A stretch of DNA of 64,000 bases from Diphasiastrum complanatum (GCA_029204225.1 CM055093.1:3738056-3802055); one strand, 5' to 3'; positions 8,966 through 20,537 are shown, counted from the stretch's first letter. A program made the numbers and translations. Notes: generated by a model from the letters alone, not told the origin.

Positions 8966-11900
8966 CTAGCTTGGTTCAATCATTGCTTTACTAATCACTC
9001 CAAGTGATGATCTGAACTTCATAAAAGGTGTCTTTTGAAGTGGTTTAGTAAGTAGATCAGCTACACATTCATTGCTTGGAACATGCTCCAAAGCAATCTC
9101 CTTGGCTTGCACCATTTCTCTCACAAAGTGATGGCATATCTCAATGTGCTTAGATCTTGCATGGAAGATTGGGTTAGATGCAAGGTGTTGGGCTGATATA
9201 TTGTCATTGTAGATGATTGGTGCCTCCTCTGAATCCATGATCTTTAGTTCCACCAATAATCTCTTGATCCAAAGTACCTCCTTTGTAGTGGTTGTCAAAG
9301 CTTTGTACTCGGCCTCGGTTGAAGATAGAGATATAGTTTCTTGCTTTTTTGAAAGCCATGAAACCACACCTTCTCCTATGAAAGTTGAATAGGCACTTGT
9401 TGATTTCCTATCCGTCTTGTCCCCTGCAAAATCTGAATACATTAAGGAACCTATAAGTTGCCTAAACAAAGTGATGTCCATGAAGGATCTTTCATCATCT
9501 TCATTTGGCACTTTTACATCTTGCTCCATTGGTGTGTCAACACTTTTGCATACTTCCATCTTAAACTTCTTCAAAAGACTTTGAGCATAGTTTACTTGAC
9601 TTATAAAGATAAAATCAGACCCTCTAAGTACTTCTATGCCTAAGATGAAGTGAAGACACCCTAGATCTACCATCTTGAACTCTAAGGATAGATCTATCTT
9701 GATTTTTTCAATACCATCAACACTATTTTCACTAATGATGATGTCATCTACATAAATGAGTAAAAGTACAATACCAACATCATCAAACTTAATGTAAAGA
9801 GTGGGATCATATTTACTTTGAACAAAAGAAAGTGAAATAAGATAGCAATGTAGTCTTGAATTCCAAGATCTCGAGGCTTGCTTCAAGCCATAGATGCTTC
9901 TTTGGAGATGGCATACTTTGTTCTCCATTCCATGCTTGATGAACCCTTGTGGCTGCTCCATATAGATATCCTCTTCCAAAAAACCATTCAAGAAAGCATT
10001 AGAGACATCCATTTGACATAGAATCCATCCAAAATGTGATGCAAGTGCAATGATTAGTCTTATTGTGACCATCTTGGCCACGGGTGCAAAAATTTCCTCA
10101 TAGTCTATCCCTCTCTCTTGAGCATAACCTTTTGCAACTAATCTTGCTTTATGTTTGTTAACACTCCCATTTGCATTCAACTTAAGCTTGAAGACCCACT
10201 TGCATCCTATTACATTCCTTTGAGGTCTCTCAACAAGCAACCAAGTTTCATTCTCAATCAAGGCATCATACTCATCCAACATAGCTTTATACCATTCTTT
10301 GGAGTTCAATGCATCTTCAACATTAGACGGTTCTTCAAAACTAGATAAAGCATAAGAAGTGGATGAGATACCCTCAACTTGCTGTCCTTTGCCTTGATAT
10401 GTGAGCCTTGATGGCTCCACTTTTGCCCTTGAAGATCTCCTTGGTGTGATAGGTGGGTTTGGTGCTTGCTCCTCCATGAGCTCCTCCTCAAAACCAAGAT
10501 CTTGCTCCTCGGCCATCTTCTTCTTGATTGTTGGAGCACTTGAGCCTTCTTCAAGCATATGCATGTGATGTTCATCAAAGATGACATCCCTTGAAACAAC
10601 AAATTTGTTTAAGGATGGGAGATAGACTTTGTAGCCCTTGCTTGAGCTTGCATATCCAAGCATGATCCCTCTTGTGGAAGATGGATCCTCCTTGGTTCTT
10701 GTTTCCAATGGCACATGCACATAACATATACACCCAAAAACTTTCAAGTGATTAAGATTGGGTTTCTTTCCATACAACATCTCATAAGGAGTTTTGCCTT
10801 CAATTGCTTTGCAAGACACCCTATTCATCAAGTAGTTTGCACATACAAGAGACTCACCCCAAAAGGATTTGGGCAAACAAGCATCTAATCTTAAAGCCTT
10901 AGAACATTCACGTAATGTTCTATTCCTTCTTTCAACAACTCCATTTTGTTGAGGAGTGTAAGGACAAGAAGTCTCTTTCTTGATCCCTTCCTCCTCACAA
11001 AAGGCCTTGAACTCATTGGAGATGAATTCTCCACCATTGTCACTTCTAAGAATCTTGATGCTATGATTATGATGCTTTTCCACAAACAACTTGAACTTTA
11101 CAAAAGTATCAAATACTTGAGACTTGAAGGAAAGTAAGAACACCCAACAATATCTTGAGTAGTCATCAATGAAGGTTAAAAACATGGATGAACCTCCATT
11201 AGATTTGGTGCTAGCAATGTGCACATCCGAGTGTATGAGTTCAAGAGGATGCGATGACTTTGTGATGGAGTTAGGAAACACCTTCTTATGTGCCTTGGAT
11301 AAGGCACAAGCTTCACAAACCTTGTCTTCCTTCCCAATAGACCTTGGTAGGCCTAAAGCATACTCCTCCTTGATCATAGCCTCCATGGAACCCGAGTTGA
11401 CATGTCCAAGTCTTTTGTGCCATAAAGTAAAGGTAGATATCTTGCTCTTCTCGGCCAACATGACAACATTAGTATCCACAAATGCATCCAGCTTATAAAG
11501 TTTGCCAAGTCTAGTGCCCTTAGCCACTATCTTACCCTTCTTCTTGATGAAACATTCATTTGAAGCAAAGTCAACATTGAAACCATTGTCTACCATTTGG
11601 CCAACACTTAGTAGATTCTTTGTTATTGTAGGAATGTACAAAACACCTTCTATGTTGATCTTTTTGGAAGATCCTAAGCAAAGGGGAATGCTACCAACTC
11701 CTTCAATCTTACAAGCTTCATCATTTTCTGTATAGATAGACTTTATAGGTCCATCATAAGATAAGAGAGAAGAGAAAAACTCCCTTTTACTAGTCATGTG
11801 TGAACTAGCACCCGAGTCAATCCACCAAGGATCTTCTCCTTTGAAGCTTGTTGAAGAAAATATGGACATCATGAGAGAGTCCTCATGTGAACTCTCCTCC

Positions 11901-12757
11901 TCCTCCTCCTCTTTGCTCATGTTGGCTTGGCTTTGATCTTGCTTCCTCTTGAAGCATTCCGAGGCATAATGCCCCATCTTGCTACAATAGTAGCACTTCA
12001 CCTTTGATTTGTCCTTCTTGACTTTGGTGGTTGATGGAGATGCCTTTGAGGGTCCTTCTTGATCCTCAAGCTTTGTAGACTTCTTGAATGTTGATCCTTT
12101 GCCTTTGGACTTGCCTTTGCCTTTGGTGAAGAGAGCTTGGTCATCTCCACCTTGGATGGAAAGCCTATCCATCCTCTCTTGCATTTGGCTCCTTCTTGAT
12201 TCCTCGGCCATGAGTGTGCCTTGGAGTTCTTCAAGTATGGGTAGCTTACCCATAATTGCATATCCCTGAACCAGATTGTCAAATTCAAAGCTTAGTCCAT
12301 TCAATATGAGTTGAACAAGCTCTTCATCCTTGATAGGGTCACCTATAAAGGCTAGCTCTTTGTTCAATTCCTTTACTCTTAGGACAAAAGTATGTGCACT
12401 CTCTCCTTTCTTTTGATAGCTTCTATAGATTTGATTCTTCAAAGCTAACATTCTAGTTTGGTTCTTGGATTCATAGACCTTTTGCAAAGTCTCCCAAGCA
12501 TCTTGAGCTGAAGTGCAATCTCCTACCTCTCTTAAGAGTTCATTTGCAACATTCATTTTTATGCAATGTAGTGCAACATTGCACCTCTTGATGTATTTGG
12601 CTTTTTCTTGAGGATAAATAGGTTCCTCCTTACCATGTACAATTTCCATCAGATCTTGCATGATCATGATAGATTCCATTCTAACTTTCCACATGGAATA
12701 GTTAGTTTTGTTGAGCCTTTCATTAGTATCCAAAAGATATGCATTTATAGATGCCAT
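8966..12757 (-). CDS. copia gag-pol polyprotein, element A
   Basis: The 1263-residue frame starts at a true ATG (12757) and carries all copia domains in order. These are gag (1-250), a zinc knuckle C-Y-Y-C..H..C (255-268), protease D-S-G-A (314-317), the integrase zinc site (H447, H451, C481, C484) and the integrase catalytic D511, D573 and E609 with D,D-35-E spacing. Reverse transcriptase (about 805-1070) has Y-V-D-D at 1002-1005, and RNase H (from about 1108) follows. The enzyme set copies element RNA into DNA and inserts it. The odd point is that residue 1107, the Y of G-S-L-M-Y, runs straight into S-D-F-A-G. Relatives, including fragment H at 46815-47255, have about 60-70 residues between these, so the start of RNase H and the tether to RT are missing in frame. 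Confidence 0.93.
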   Translation of the reverse strand: MASINAYLLDTNERLNKTNYSMWKVRMESIMIMQDLMEIVHGKEEPIYPQEKAKYIKRCNVALHCIKMNVANELLREVGDCTSAQDAWETLQKVYESKNQTRMLALKNQIYRSYQKKGESAHTFVLRVKELNKELAFIGDPIKDEELVQLILNGLSFEFDNLVQGYAIMGKLPILEELQGTLMAEESRRSQMQERMDRLSIQGGDDQALFTKGKGKSKGKGSTFKKSTKLEDQEGPSKASPSTTKVKKDKSKVKCYYCSKMGHYASECFKRKQDQSQANMSKEEEEEESSHEDSLMMSIFSSTSFKGEDPWWIDSGASSHMTSKREFFSSLLSYDGPIKSIYTENDEACKIEGVGSIPLCLGSSKKINIEGVLYIPTITKNLLSVGQMVDNGFNVDFASNECFIKKKGKIVAKGTRLGKLYKLDAFVDTNVVMLAEKSKISTFTLWHKRLGHVNSGSMEAMIKEEYALGLPRSIGKEDKVCEACALSKAHKKVFPNSITKSSHPLELIHSDVHIASTKSNGGSSMFLTFIDDYSRYCWVFLLSFKSQVFDTFVKFKLFVEKHHNHSIKILRSDNGGEFISNEFKAFCEEEGIKKETSCPYTPQQNGVVERRNRTLRECSKALRLDACLPKSFWGESLVCANYLMNRVSCKAIEGKTPYEMLYGKKPNLNHLKVFGCICYVHVPLETRTKEDPSSTRGIMLGYASSSKGYKVYLPSLNKFVVSRDVIFDEHHMHMLEEGSSAPTIKKKMAEEQDLGFEEELMEEQAPNPPITPRRSSRAKVEPSRLTYQGKGQQVEGISSTSYALSSFEEPSNVEDALNSKEWYKAMLDEYDALIENETWLLVERPQRNVIGCKWVFKLKLNANGSVNKHKARLVAKGYAQERGIDYEEIFAPVAKMVTIRLIIALASHFGWILCQMDVSNAFLNGFLEEDIYMEQPQGFIKHGMENKVCHLQRSIYGLKQASRSWNSRLHCYLISLSFVQSKYDPTLYIKFDDVGIVLLLIYVDDIIISENSVDGIEKIKIDLSLEFKMVDLGCLHFILGIEVLRGSDFIFISQVNYAQSLLKKFKMEVCKSVDTPMEQDVKVPNEDDERSFMDITLFRQLIGSLMYSDFAGDKTDRKSTSAYSTFIGEGVVSWLSKKQETISLSSTEAEYKALTTTTKEVLWIKRLLVELKIMDSEEAPIIYNDNISAQHLASNPIFHARSKHIEICHHFVREMVQAKEIALEHVPSNECVADLLTKPLQKTPFMKFRSSLGVISKAMIEPS

Positions 12758-13556
12758 CTAGTCTCCTAATCAAGGACTTGACACAAATGAAGGTTACTTC
12801 TATTGATTTGATTGAAGGTCTACCTTATCCCACTTCTTAGGGACCTGAAAAGATCAGTAATAGAATTCCTATAAAGATCTAAGAATGATCTCTAACAAAA
12901 TCAAATCATAGAATACTAGAAACAATGCACTTGCTTGATTGAAGTAGACAATACTAGTAGAATTGCCCCTCTTTCTATAAAGAACATTAAAGCTTCCAAA
13001 TGATCTGATCAAGAGTGAATTTCAGCAACATAATATACTTCGAAAATCACTTGTAAAAGATCTAAATGGAACTTAATGAGGATGCAACACAATCTACTAT
13101 CCAATCACAAGCAAAAAATGATCAAAATTGATGAAAAATTGATCTAATTTGGTGCATAAGTCAAGCAATGGTTGGACTGAACCTAAATCACTTTAGGAGG
13201 TGCCTACTACACCTTAGAACAGCCTTGAAGAGTCCCCAAAACTCTGATCTTCCCTCTCCTTGAATGCTAGAAAGCCTTCTCTATGAAATCACCTCCAAAA
13301 CTCGCTTAGAAATCAATGCTTGGAGCAAGCAAAACTTGCTATCTTGGTAATGTGAATTGAATTCAACTTTGCCTATGGTTTTAGACACCTAAACACCTGC
13401 AAATGAAGTCACACAACACCAATCTCCAATGTATTTGACTCACTTTGAGTTCTAGAATCAATACTAGATGCTAAGATCCAATCTACACAAGATTTAGATC
13501 AAAAATTGTGATCAAATTGAATGCAAACCAAGGATTTAGCTCATTTCAGCCTTTAG
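12758..13556 (-). other. 5' leader of element A
   Basis: About 800 bp lie between the primer-binding site and the gag start codon. No other gene is seen; this is where packaging signals of LTR elements normally lie. Confidence 0.6.
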
Positions 13557-13568
13557 GCTCTGATACCA
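13557..13568 (-). other. primer-binding site of element A
   Basis: The reverse strand reads TGGTATCAGAGC, a perfect complement of the initiator-Met tRNA end, and it directly abuts the 5' LTR. Confidence 0.9.
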
Positions 13569-14250
13569 TGTAAAAATTACAGCAAATAAGGATCCTAAAA
13601 CACTTGAAATGATGAGGGAAACAATAGATTATGATTTCATAAGATTAGCACAAGTTGAACCATCAAAATCCATCAAAAATCTATGCTTGAACCTCACTAA
13701 ATGGCCCAAATCCTTGAAGAAGGCTTCACACGTGTGAAAGTACGGCCTCCCACAGTCTGAGTACTGTACACCAGACCTACATTCAATCCTATAATCATTA
13801 GTAATCACAAGTACTCAAACAATTATGAACATAGAGAGCAATTGCACCATTATGAGAGAAAAAACATGAAATTGCTTGATTGATTTTGGTGAGATATCAT
13901 CACCTATATATACATGATCCATCACGGTTTTGGGCAGGTATGAGTATCCCTAAACCTATCCCTAATGCTAATTTTTGTGGATCTTTCATCCCTACCAAGT
14001 TAGGGTTGGAATCTTGGAGATCCCTCAACAATGCAAAAATTACCAAAAATAGCTCCTATTTTTTCTCCCTTGTATCTAAGCATAATTTGGACTCATTCCA
14101 AAGGTTCTAACACTTAGGTCTACTTGAGAACATCCTTATGAATGGAATCCTATGCTATTTGGCACGTGTGACAAGCCACATCATGACCATCTAACTATTT
14201 ACAAGTCATATGACCAAAACTAGTCAAGCTAGAATTGTGAATTTTTAACA
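13569..14250 (-). repeat. 5' LTR of element A
   Basis: It is 682 bp, the same length as the partner at 8270-8951 and differing at about four positions. It carries the palindrome TTCACACGTGTGAA at 13725-13738. The right copy of the AGAAT target duplication follows at 14251-14255. Confidence 0.95.
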
Positions 14251-15865
14251 AGAATGACAAGGCAGTAGCCTTGTTATTATCATCCATCAAGGATAGCCTG
14301 ACACTTGACCTGGATACACTCTCTAAAGCAAAAGGGATGTGGGATACTCTACTCACAAGATTTCAGACGAAATCACGCAGTCAGATAATGATGCTTGAAG
14401 ATCAGCTGACAACCTACAGCGGGACGACAAAGACCTCACTTCCTTTATTAGGAAGATGAAGGATCTAGTCCTTTCACTACACAATTCAAGGATGCTTCTG
14501 ACCAAGCCCTCTACAGCAACAAGGAGAAGACAAAGAAACAATTCAAGCCTAAGAGGGAGTCAGATCGAAAGCATGATCATGATCAACAAGCAGAAGGAAC
14601 CAGCAAAGGCAAATGGAAGAACAAATGAAGGTCGAAACAACAAAGTGGAGACAAGAAGACTTGCATGAGATGCAAACACGAAGGACATACTGTCAATTCG
14701 TGTTGGCTTAATCCAAAAATTGAGTGTATCCACTGCCACAAGAAAGGTCATGCAGCCATGGACTGCAGCCTGAACCCAAGAAACAAATAAGCTCATGATC
14801 AAAGCAGACAGGAGAACAATAATAGTTCGTCCTATGTCGAGGAGTCAAAGAGCTCAAAAATGGACAAAGAAAGACTGAATCATGGTAATTCGACCGCCTA
14901 CATCTGTGCAGACATGTGTGTAGTATCAACACCTGACACACAGGAGTAATCCTTGACTCAAGAGCTAACTCACGTTTCGTTACATCAAGACGAATCATGT
15001 CTGATTTCCAAAGTGCAGATCCATCAAGATTTATCGTTCTTGGAGATGGATCAAAACATCAAGTGAATGGCATTGGTTCACTGTGGCTCAACACAAATGG
15101 CAGAGGCAGATGACTCGAAGATGTTCTGTTTGTGCCTACACTGTAGCAGGACTTGCTATCAGTGGCAAGAATATTTGATGTAGGGATGCGTGTGACATCC
15201 TCAGACGAAGCATGCAATGTTGTTGATGCAAGTACCAGTATGCTCATCACTCAAGGAAGAAGAAAAGGCAACCTATATCACTTGAAGGTACGCCTACCCG
15301 CAGATCAAGTGCATCAGACTCATGATGATTTTCCATATACTCTATGGCACAGGAGACTATGCCATATGAATTCAATGATACTATATCAGGCAAGCCATCA
15401 TGGAGCAATCACAGGGGTGAGCATCTCGAATGCAACCAGTTCGATGACTTGTGATGCATGTCTGAAGGGTAAGATGTCACACACTTCCTTTGTCAAGGAC
15501 TCCTACAGAACGACTAAGATTCTAGAGTTAGTGTATTCTGACATCTGTGGACCTTTCAATGTGATCTCAGTAGGAGGCTCGAAATATTACATTACCTTTA
15601 TTGATGATTACAGTAAATTTGCCAAAGTCTATTTTATTCACAATAAATCAGAAGCATTTGGCAAATTCAGAGAGTATGTGAATTGGACAGAAAGATGCAC
15701 TGGTAATAAAGTGAAGTAGATCAGAACAGATCAAGGTGGAAAATACATCTTGAATCGATTCACTGACTTCTGCAATGATCGTGGTATCATTCACAGAAGG
15801 ACTACATCTTACACACCGCAGGTGTCGCAGAAAGAAAGAACATGACTCTAATGGAAGCTGCCAGA
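14251..15865 (+). pseudogene. gag, protease and integrase of element B
   Basis: Gag resumes after element A and ends in two tandem zinc knuckles at about 14665-14775 (C-M-R-C..H..C and C-I-H-C..H..C), in a frame closed by a TAA. Protease reads L-D-S-R-A, so the glycine of D-S-G-A is lost. The frame 15153-15719 covers the integrase zinc part (L-W-H-R-R-L-C-H..C-D-A-C) and the first catalytic block (Y-S-D-I-C-G-P..F-I-D-D-Y-S). D-Q-G-G follows after a stop. A V-A-E-R-K-N-like block lies near 15830, after a small deletion. The protein ends abruptly at about 15865. Confidence 0.8.
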
Positions 15866-16556
15866 TGACACGACACGAAACGAAACGAAAAGAAACGAAA
15901 GATCTTTCGTGCTGCTAGCTGGCAGCTCAACAGGCATGGAGTCTTAAACTTCACGCCCAGCTGAAACAATTAGCAATAATGGAGAGTAACTGATTAGTTG
16001 ATTAGCATTAACTACTCATGTAATTCTCAGTTTAGCTATCTTGTAAACTCCACACAGTGGAGATATAATTTTTTTTTTTTTGGATCAAAAGAATACACAG
16101 AGAATGTGCGTGAGTAGAGCAGAAAAGAAAAAGAATAGAAACGAAATAGCTGTGCATGAAAGTCTGCCAACGAGCAGAACATAGCGAAAGAGCAAAGCGT
16201 CAGGCCACCAACGAGCGAGACACTGATCATCTCACTCTAAAAATTAAACTCATAGTACAGTTGCTCTATCTTGTGTATGTCCTTGTCTTCTGCTATCTTG
16301 ATTGCTAGAATGATATATGTTCTGTGGTCTGTAGTCACGTGTCTAGGGTCCTACAAGCTTCCGCATAAGAAAATTCAAAATAAACAAATCCATTCACGAC
16401 GAACCAAACCCGTTCATGACAGATAACACACGTCCTGATAGTGCTTATGCCATGTTCAGGATGAGCCAATTCTGCACAAATCCAGGCTCGTCGACTCACT
16501 GGAAGATTGCAAAATGAATTTTGCAATATCTTCAATTAACAAAAAATTTTGGTTTG
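15866..16556. other. unrelated segment replacing RT of element B
   Basis: This roughly 690-bp stretch starts TGACACGACACGAAACG, has GAAAC pentamer repeats, an A/T homopolymer near 16070, and no recognisable coding. It occupies the place where integrase carboxyl end and RT should be. Its GACAC and GAAAC words resemble the start of B's own right LTR, so it could be a decayed solo LTR of a relative, but no clean ends or duplication are seen. Confidence 0.35.
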
Positions 16557-17059
16557 TGTTATTCTCGTGATGCAGGGATTTAGATGCTTTCCTACAGTGA
16601 TGCTAGCTGGGCATCTCTCAAGGACAACTGCAAAAGCGTCTCAGAATGATGCACCATCGCATCAGGAGCAGCAATTCTCTGGGTTAGCAAGAAACATACC
16701 ATTGTAGCTCAGTCATCCTGCGAAGTAGAGTATGTTACAGCAGCAAAGATGACCAATAAAATAATTTGGCTCAAACAGTTCCTTGACAAACTGGGCGAAA
16801 CAAGGAATGAAGCTCTGGTTTTGTAGATGGACAACACATCTGCAATACATCTGACAAAAGACATTGTGTTTCACTCAAGGACGAAACACATTGTACCACT
16901 TGATAAGGGATCTGATCGGGAAGAAGATGCTGCAGACTACTTTCATTGGAATGAAAGACATGGTTGCTGACATTTTCACAAAGGCCTTAGACAAAGGTCT
17001 GTTCGAGAAACATAAGAGCAGTCTTGGAGTCGTCAAGCTATCATGCTTTGAGAGGGAGC
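16557..17059 (+). pseudogene. RNase H end of element B
   Basis: The forward strand encodes Y-S-D-A-S-W-A, then a stop, then W-V-S-K-K-H..S-S-C-E-V-E-Y, D-N-T-S-A-I-H and, after a frameshift near 16880, the terminal D-I-F-T-K-A-L block. The purine tract GAGAGGGAG (17051-17059) precedes the 3' LTR. The A-E-Y of typical RNase H reads V-E-Y. Confidence 0.75.
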
Positions 17060-18080
17060 TGAAAAAACAAAATGTTTCTATTGCCGAAGCTTTGCTATCT
17101 TTCAATCATGAGATTTTGTTAAAAGACGACACGAAACGACACGACACGACACAAAATTGTTCACGACACAAAATCAGTCGTGCTCCTCAAATGACCAAGA
17201 AGATCAACCAAGTACCATGGGGTTAATCATTCTGATTAGGGAGTTACATGACGCAACACAAAAAAGTTTGCGAACTATATACTTTCTGTTATGATGCATA
17301 AAAGAAAAGAAGACAAAAATATACTGAATACATGTCCACCTATGAGCGAGACAATTTTGTAGAGGATCTGTAGATCCAGAAGTCCGCTAGTAAGCGAGAC
17401 ACGAATCGTGGGAGAACTATATTTCTCTCATGTCAATGCACTACGTGGATCTGTCATGCAGTGCTAGAAATCAAGAAAATCAATAGATAATATTGTAGTT
17501 GTTATGCACATATTATTCTGTATGATTGTATGATCGATCTCGAATGAATATTTGTCTGCTACTATTCATGTATCTGATTCACTTCTTTATTCAATTCCAC
17601 ACATTGGTTTGATTTTGTTGAATGCTATATTAATCTGTTAACGTAGATCAGCAGTGTCTGTCTACACTCTGACGGATTGTAGGAATGATATAGTCGGCCA
17701 TGAACAGCAATCATATCTAAATTTCTGATGAACTGATTTCATTTGCGAATATTTTCGCTTTGCTTCATGTTTCATTTTGTTTCGTTTCACGATCTCTATG
17801 CTTTCAGCATGAATCAATATCAGAGCTCGTTTAAGTTTTGCTTCGCTTCATTTCGCTTCGCTTCGCTTCGCTTCGCTTCGCTTCGCTTCGCTTTGCTTTG
17901 CTTCATTTCGTTTTCATCTAGATTTCGTCTTGTTTCGTTTAGTTTTGTTACAACACGAATTATTCTCGAACAAAAATAATTTGAGTTTCGCGAAAGTTTT
18001 GCAAATTGTTCGAGAGCCCCCCATCAGTTTGTCACCAGAGTTCTAGCTGGAATCTGCATTTTCTGAGTTCAGATTTTGCA
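17060..18080 (+). repeat. 3' LTR of element B
   Basis: It is 1021 bp against 607 bp for the left copy. Most of the difference is 17153-17506, present only here, and the rest is an expanded pentamer array at 17837-17905 (GCTTC/TTCGC units). The end TTTTGCA matches the left LTR. Confidence 0.8.
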
Positions 18081-18679
18081 TCATCTCCATAGAAACGGTG
18101 CCAAAACAATGTCGTCCCCTTTCCATGCCTCTCTAAAGGTGTAGCTTAGAGGCTTAGGATGTAGATTTTGGATCTACAACTGAGTGAGTGTTAGTTTCAA
18201 TCCAATACTAGTTTTAGGAGTGTGAACCTAGGCTACTAAGAGTCTCACAAACCTTAGTGTGTGATCTAAATGTGGAATGAAGCCTAGATTGTGAGAGTAG
18301 TTCATCATCTTGCTTTTTCTCTTTTTCTCTTTTTCTCTTGTCTTTTCTTGGTTTCTTCTTGCATCAATGGCTCTAGATTTTCTCCTCTTGAGGTCGATGT
18401 TCTCAAGGGAGGTGAACATTGTATTAAAATATCCTACCCATAGATCTTAATGATCACTTTTTTGGTGAATGAGGATCTAACACCTATTCTTGCTTGCATG
18501 TGGATCTTATGGATTTAGTTCCTTGAACTAGATGTGGAGAATGCTTGTGCTAGTGATAGAGTTTGAATGTGATTGATTAATAAAGACAAGCAACCATTCA
18601 ACATCTATAATAGATCACATAAAATAAAAATAGGAGGCCCTTCAACAAAGGAAGTAGGAGAAGGAGGACGTGGGCACAT

Positions 18680-18722
18680 GCGCGCGCGCGCGCACACACA
18701 CACACACACACAAACACACACA
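18680..18722. repeat. GC/AC dinucleotide microsatellite
   Basis: An alternating CG run passes directly into an AC run, both pure for several units. Confidence 0.9.
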
Positions 18723-19185
18723 ATTTAAACACATTCTAACATACTGACAATGGCTTATAACTTTGTGGCAAAGCTAAAAATATGTAAACTTACAATAACA
18801 AAGTATAATGCTTATATATTTTGATTTTCTATGGCACAGAGTTCTCAAGCCTTTGTGACATGTGTACTGAACTATGATTCTAGAGCTCTTACTAACTATA
18901 TAGTATATAGTGGCTTCAATTGTTGCTAGCTCAATCTATAATTGCAGTTAGGAGTAGCCACATGGCCACATAAACAATCTTTAATCACTACCATGCAATT
19001 TGCATGGTCAATGCTCATAAATCCTTTTGCCAATTGGTATTTGTTAGATGTTAATATAATAGATCTTTGTTTTTCCATTGCCATTGTTAGTAACAATAGA
19101 CAATGCTAGCCTCGTGTTGCTTTCCAAGATGCCTATAACATGAGTAGCCATCACCTCAATTTCAATCTCACCTATTGCTCATGCA

Positions 19186-19235
19186 CCCTCCCCTCCCCTC
19201 CCCTCCCTCCCTACCACCCTCCCTCCTTCCTTCCC
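19186..19235. repeat. CCCTC/CCTT pyrimidine microsatellite
   Basis: The plus strand is almost pure C and T with CCCCT and CCTT units. Confidence 0.85.
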
Positions 19236-20369
19236 TACTACTTAGGGTTGTTTCATACTAGTGACTACTCTCTTTGCTTGGCTCGTCCATTTTTGGAACC
19301 TTGTCAATTGAGTTGACGAGGGAATGGACCCTCCTCTTTCAAACTTGGTTGATAAATGCTAAATTGAGGGCTTCAATCTAATTGTCCAATTTGAATGTCT
19401 ATCATATCGTTGTTCCATTTTGTTTAAGTTGCCCTTGGCAACCTAACATACTAGGCAATGTCCCCAGGTCCAATAACTGGTCTAGCGTTGGCCCTAGTTG
19501 GTAAGGGTCCTATGCCAACTGATATGCCACACAGTGGCAACTCAATGTAAGTTTCAAAAGGGGGGGCATGTTTTCTCCATGGACCAATGGGAGAATTGCA
19601 TTTTGAATTAGGGACTTGCTAGGCAATGTAGTCAAAAACCCTGAGTCTCCATGTTATTAATACAACTAGTCGAAAATTTGCCTAAGAAGAAGACAAAATG
19701 TTTTGCTGTTTAGATTAGAAAGTCAATTGTCACTCTAGCCTATTGCTGGGCATGTTGCAACCAACTGCTTCATGCTCAACTTTGGAATTTGCAAGTGCAA
19801 TGTCTTTCAAAGGATTTTAAAACGAAGAGATAAGGATAGATCAAATGTCATTTGAAAGTGATTTTCAAAATTTACTTTTAAAATATGTCTCTTTAAAAAA
19901 GAGAGAATAAGACCCAGTAAATGTTTTTAAAGGTAAGCTTTCAAACTTTCTCTTTGTTTTGATAGGATTATGTGTTTTTAAGTTCTTCAATTGCATGATG
20001 AAAGATGGGTTAATATATCATCCTAAATGTCTTAACAAAATGGCAGCTTTCATTTGGCAAGGAGTGTATGCCCTTCAAGGTCAAGGCTTGGCTAGAATAG
20101 AGTGCTTTGCTAACAATAACTGATTTTCTTGCTTTGAGACTTGACTCTTAATGATGCTAGTGATTATGATAAGGTCACAGGTGGTTCCTAGTTTGACTGA
20201 AATCCATGTGGCAATCAATAAGCATACATTGTTTCAACTTCCAAGTCAAGTCTTCCTTTGAAATTTGAATATTCAACTAATTATATGGAGATAGATGGCT
20301 TGGGTCTCATGATGAGGTAGATAGACTTTGAAAATACACATGTGATGGATCATCTAGTCAAGGAGCATA

Positions 20370-20500
20370 TTTAAAATATCACTCTCTTGACAATGGTGGG
20401 CTCTCAAACATCTAAGCGTGGGGAGCTAGTATACCATCACTCTCTTGGCAATGGTGGGCTCTCAAACATCTAACCATGGGGAGCTAGTAGATCATCCTTG
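20370..20500. repeat. two-copy tandem duplication of about 65 bp
   Basis: The block containing CAATGGTGGGCTCTCAAACA occurs twice in direct order with only a few differences. Confidence 0.85.
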
Positions 20501-20537
20501 TGAGATGACATTATCCCACCCTCACACCTTTACATGT

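Larger units (their letters stand above)
8270..14250 (-). mobile_element. near-intact Ty1/copia retrotransposon, element A
   Basis: The element is 5981 bp on the reverse strand, with 682-bp LTRs at both ends, a primer-binding site, a polypurine tract, a single open gag-pol frame and a perfect 5-bp target duplication (AGAAT). The two LTRs differ at about four positions by eye, so insertion was recent on an evolutionary scale. It sits inside the gag of element B. A solo LTR of the same family is at 44813-45494. The only clear structural defect is an in-frame deletion in the polyprotein. Confidence 0.95.
18081..20339. other. gene-free stretch
   Basis: I see no gene, RNA gene or element here. 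It holds a (GC)n(AC)n microsatellite at about 18680-18722 and a CCTCC/CCCTC-rich run at about 19186-19235. Open frames are short and compositional. Confidence 0.5.

Noticed and set aside
10306-12288. Several frames of 60-110 residues on both strands inside element A
   Set aside because: They are shadows of the gag-pol frame, caused by its codon composition.
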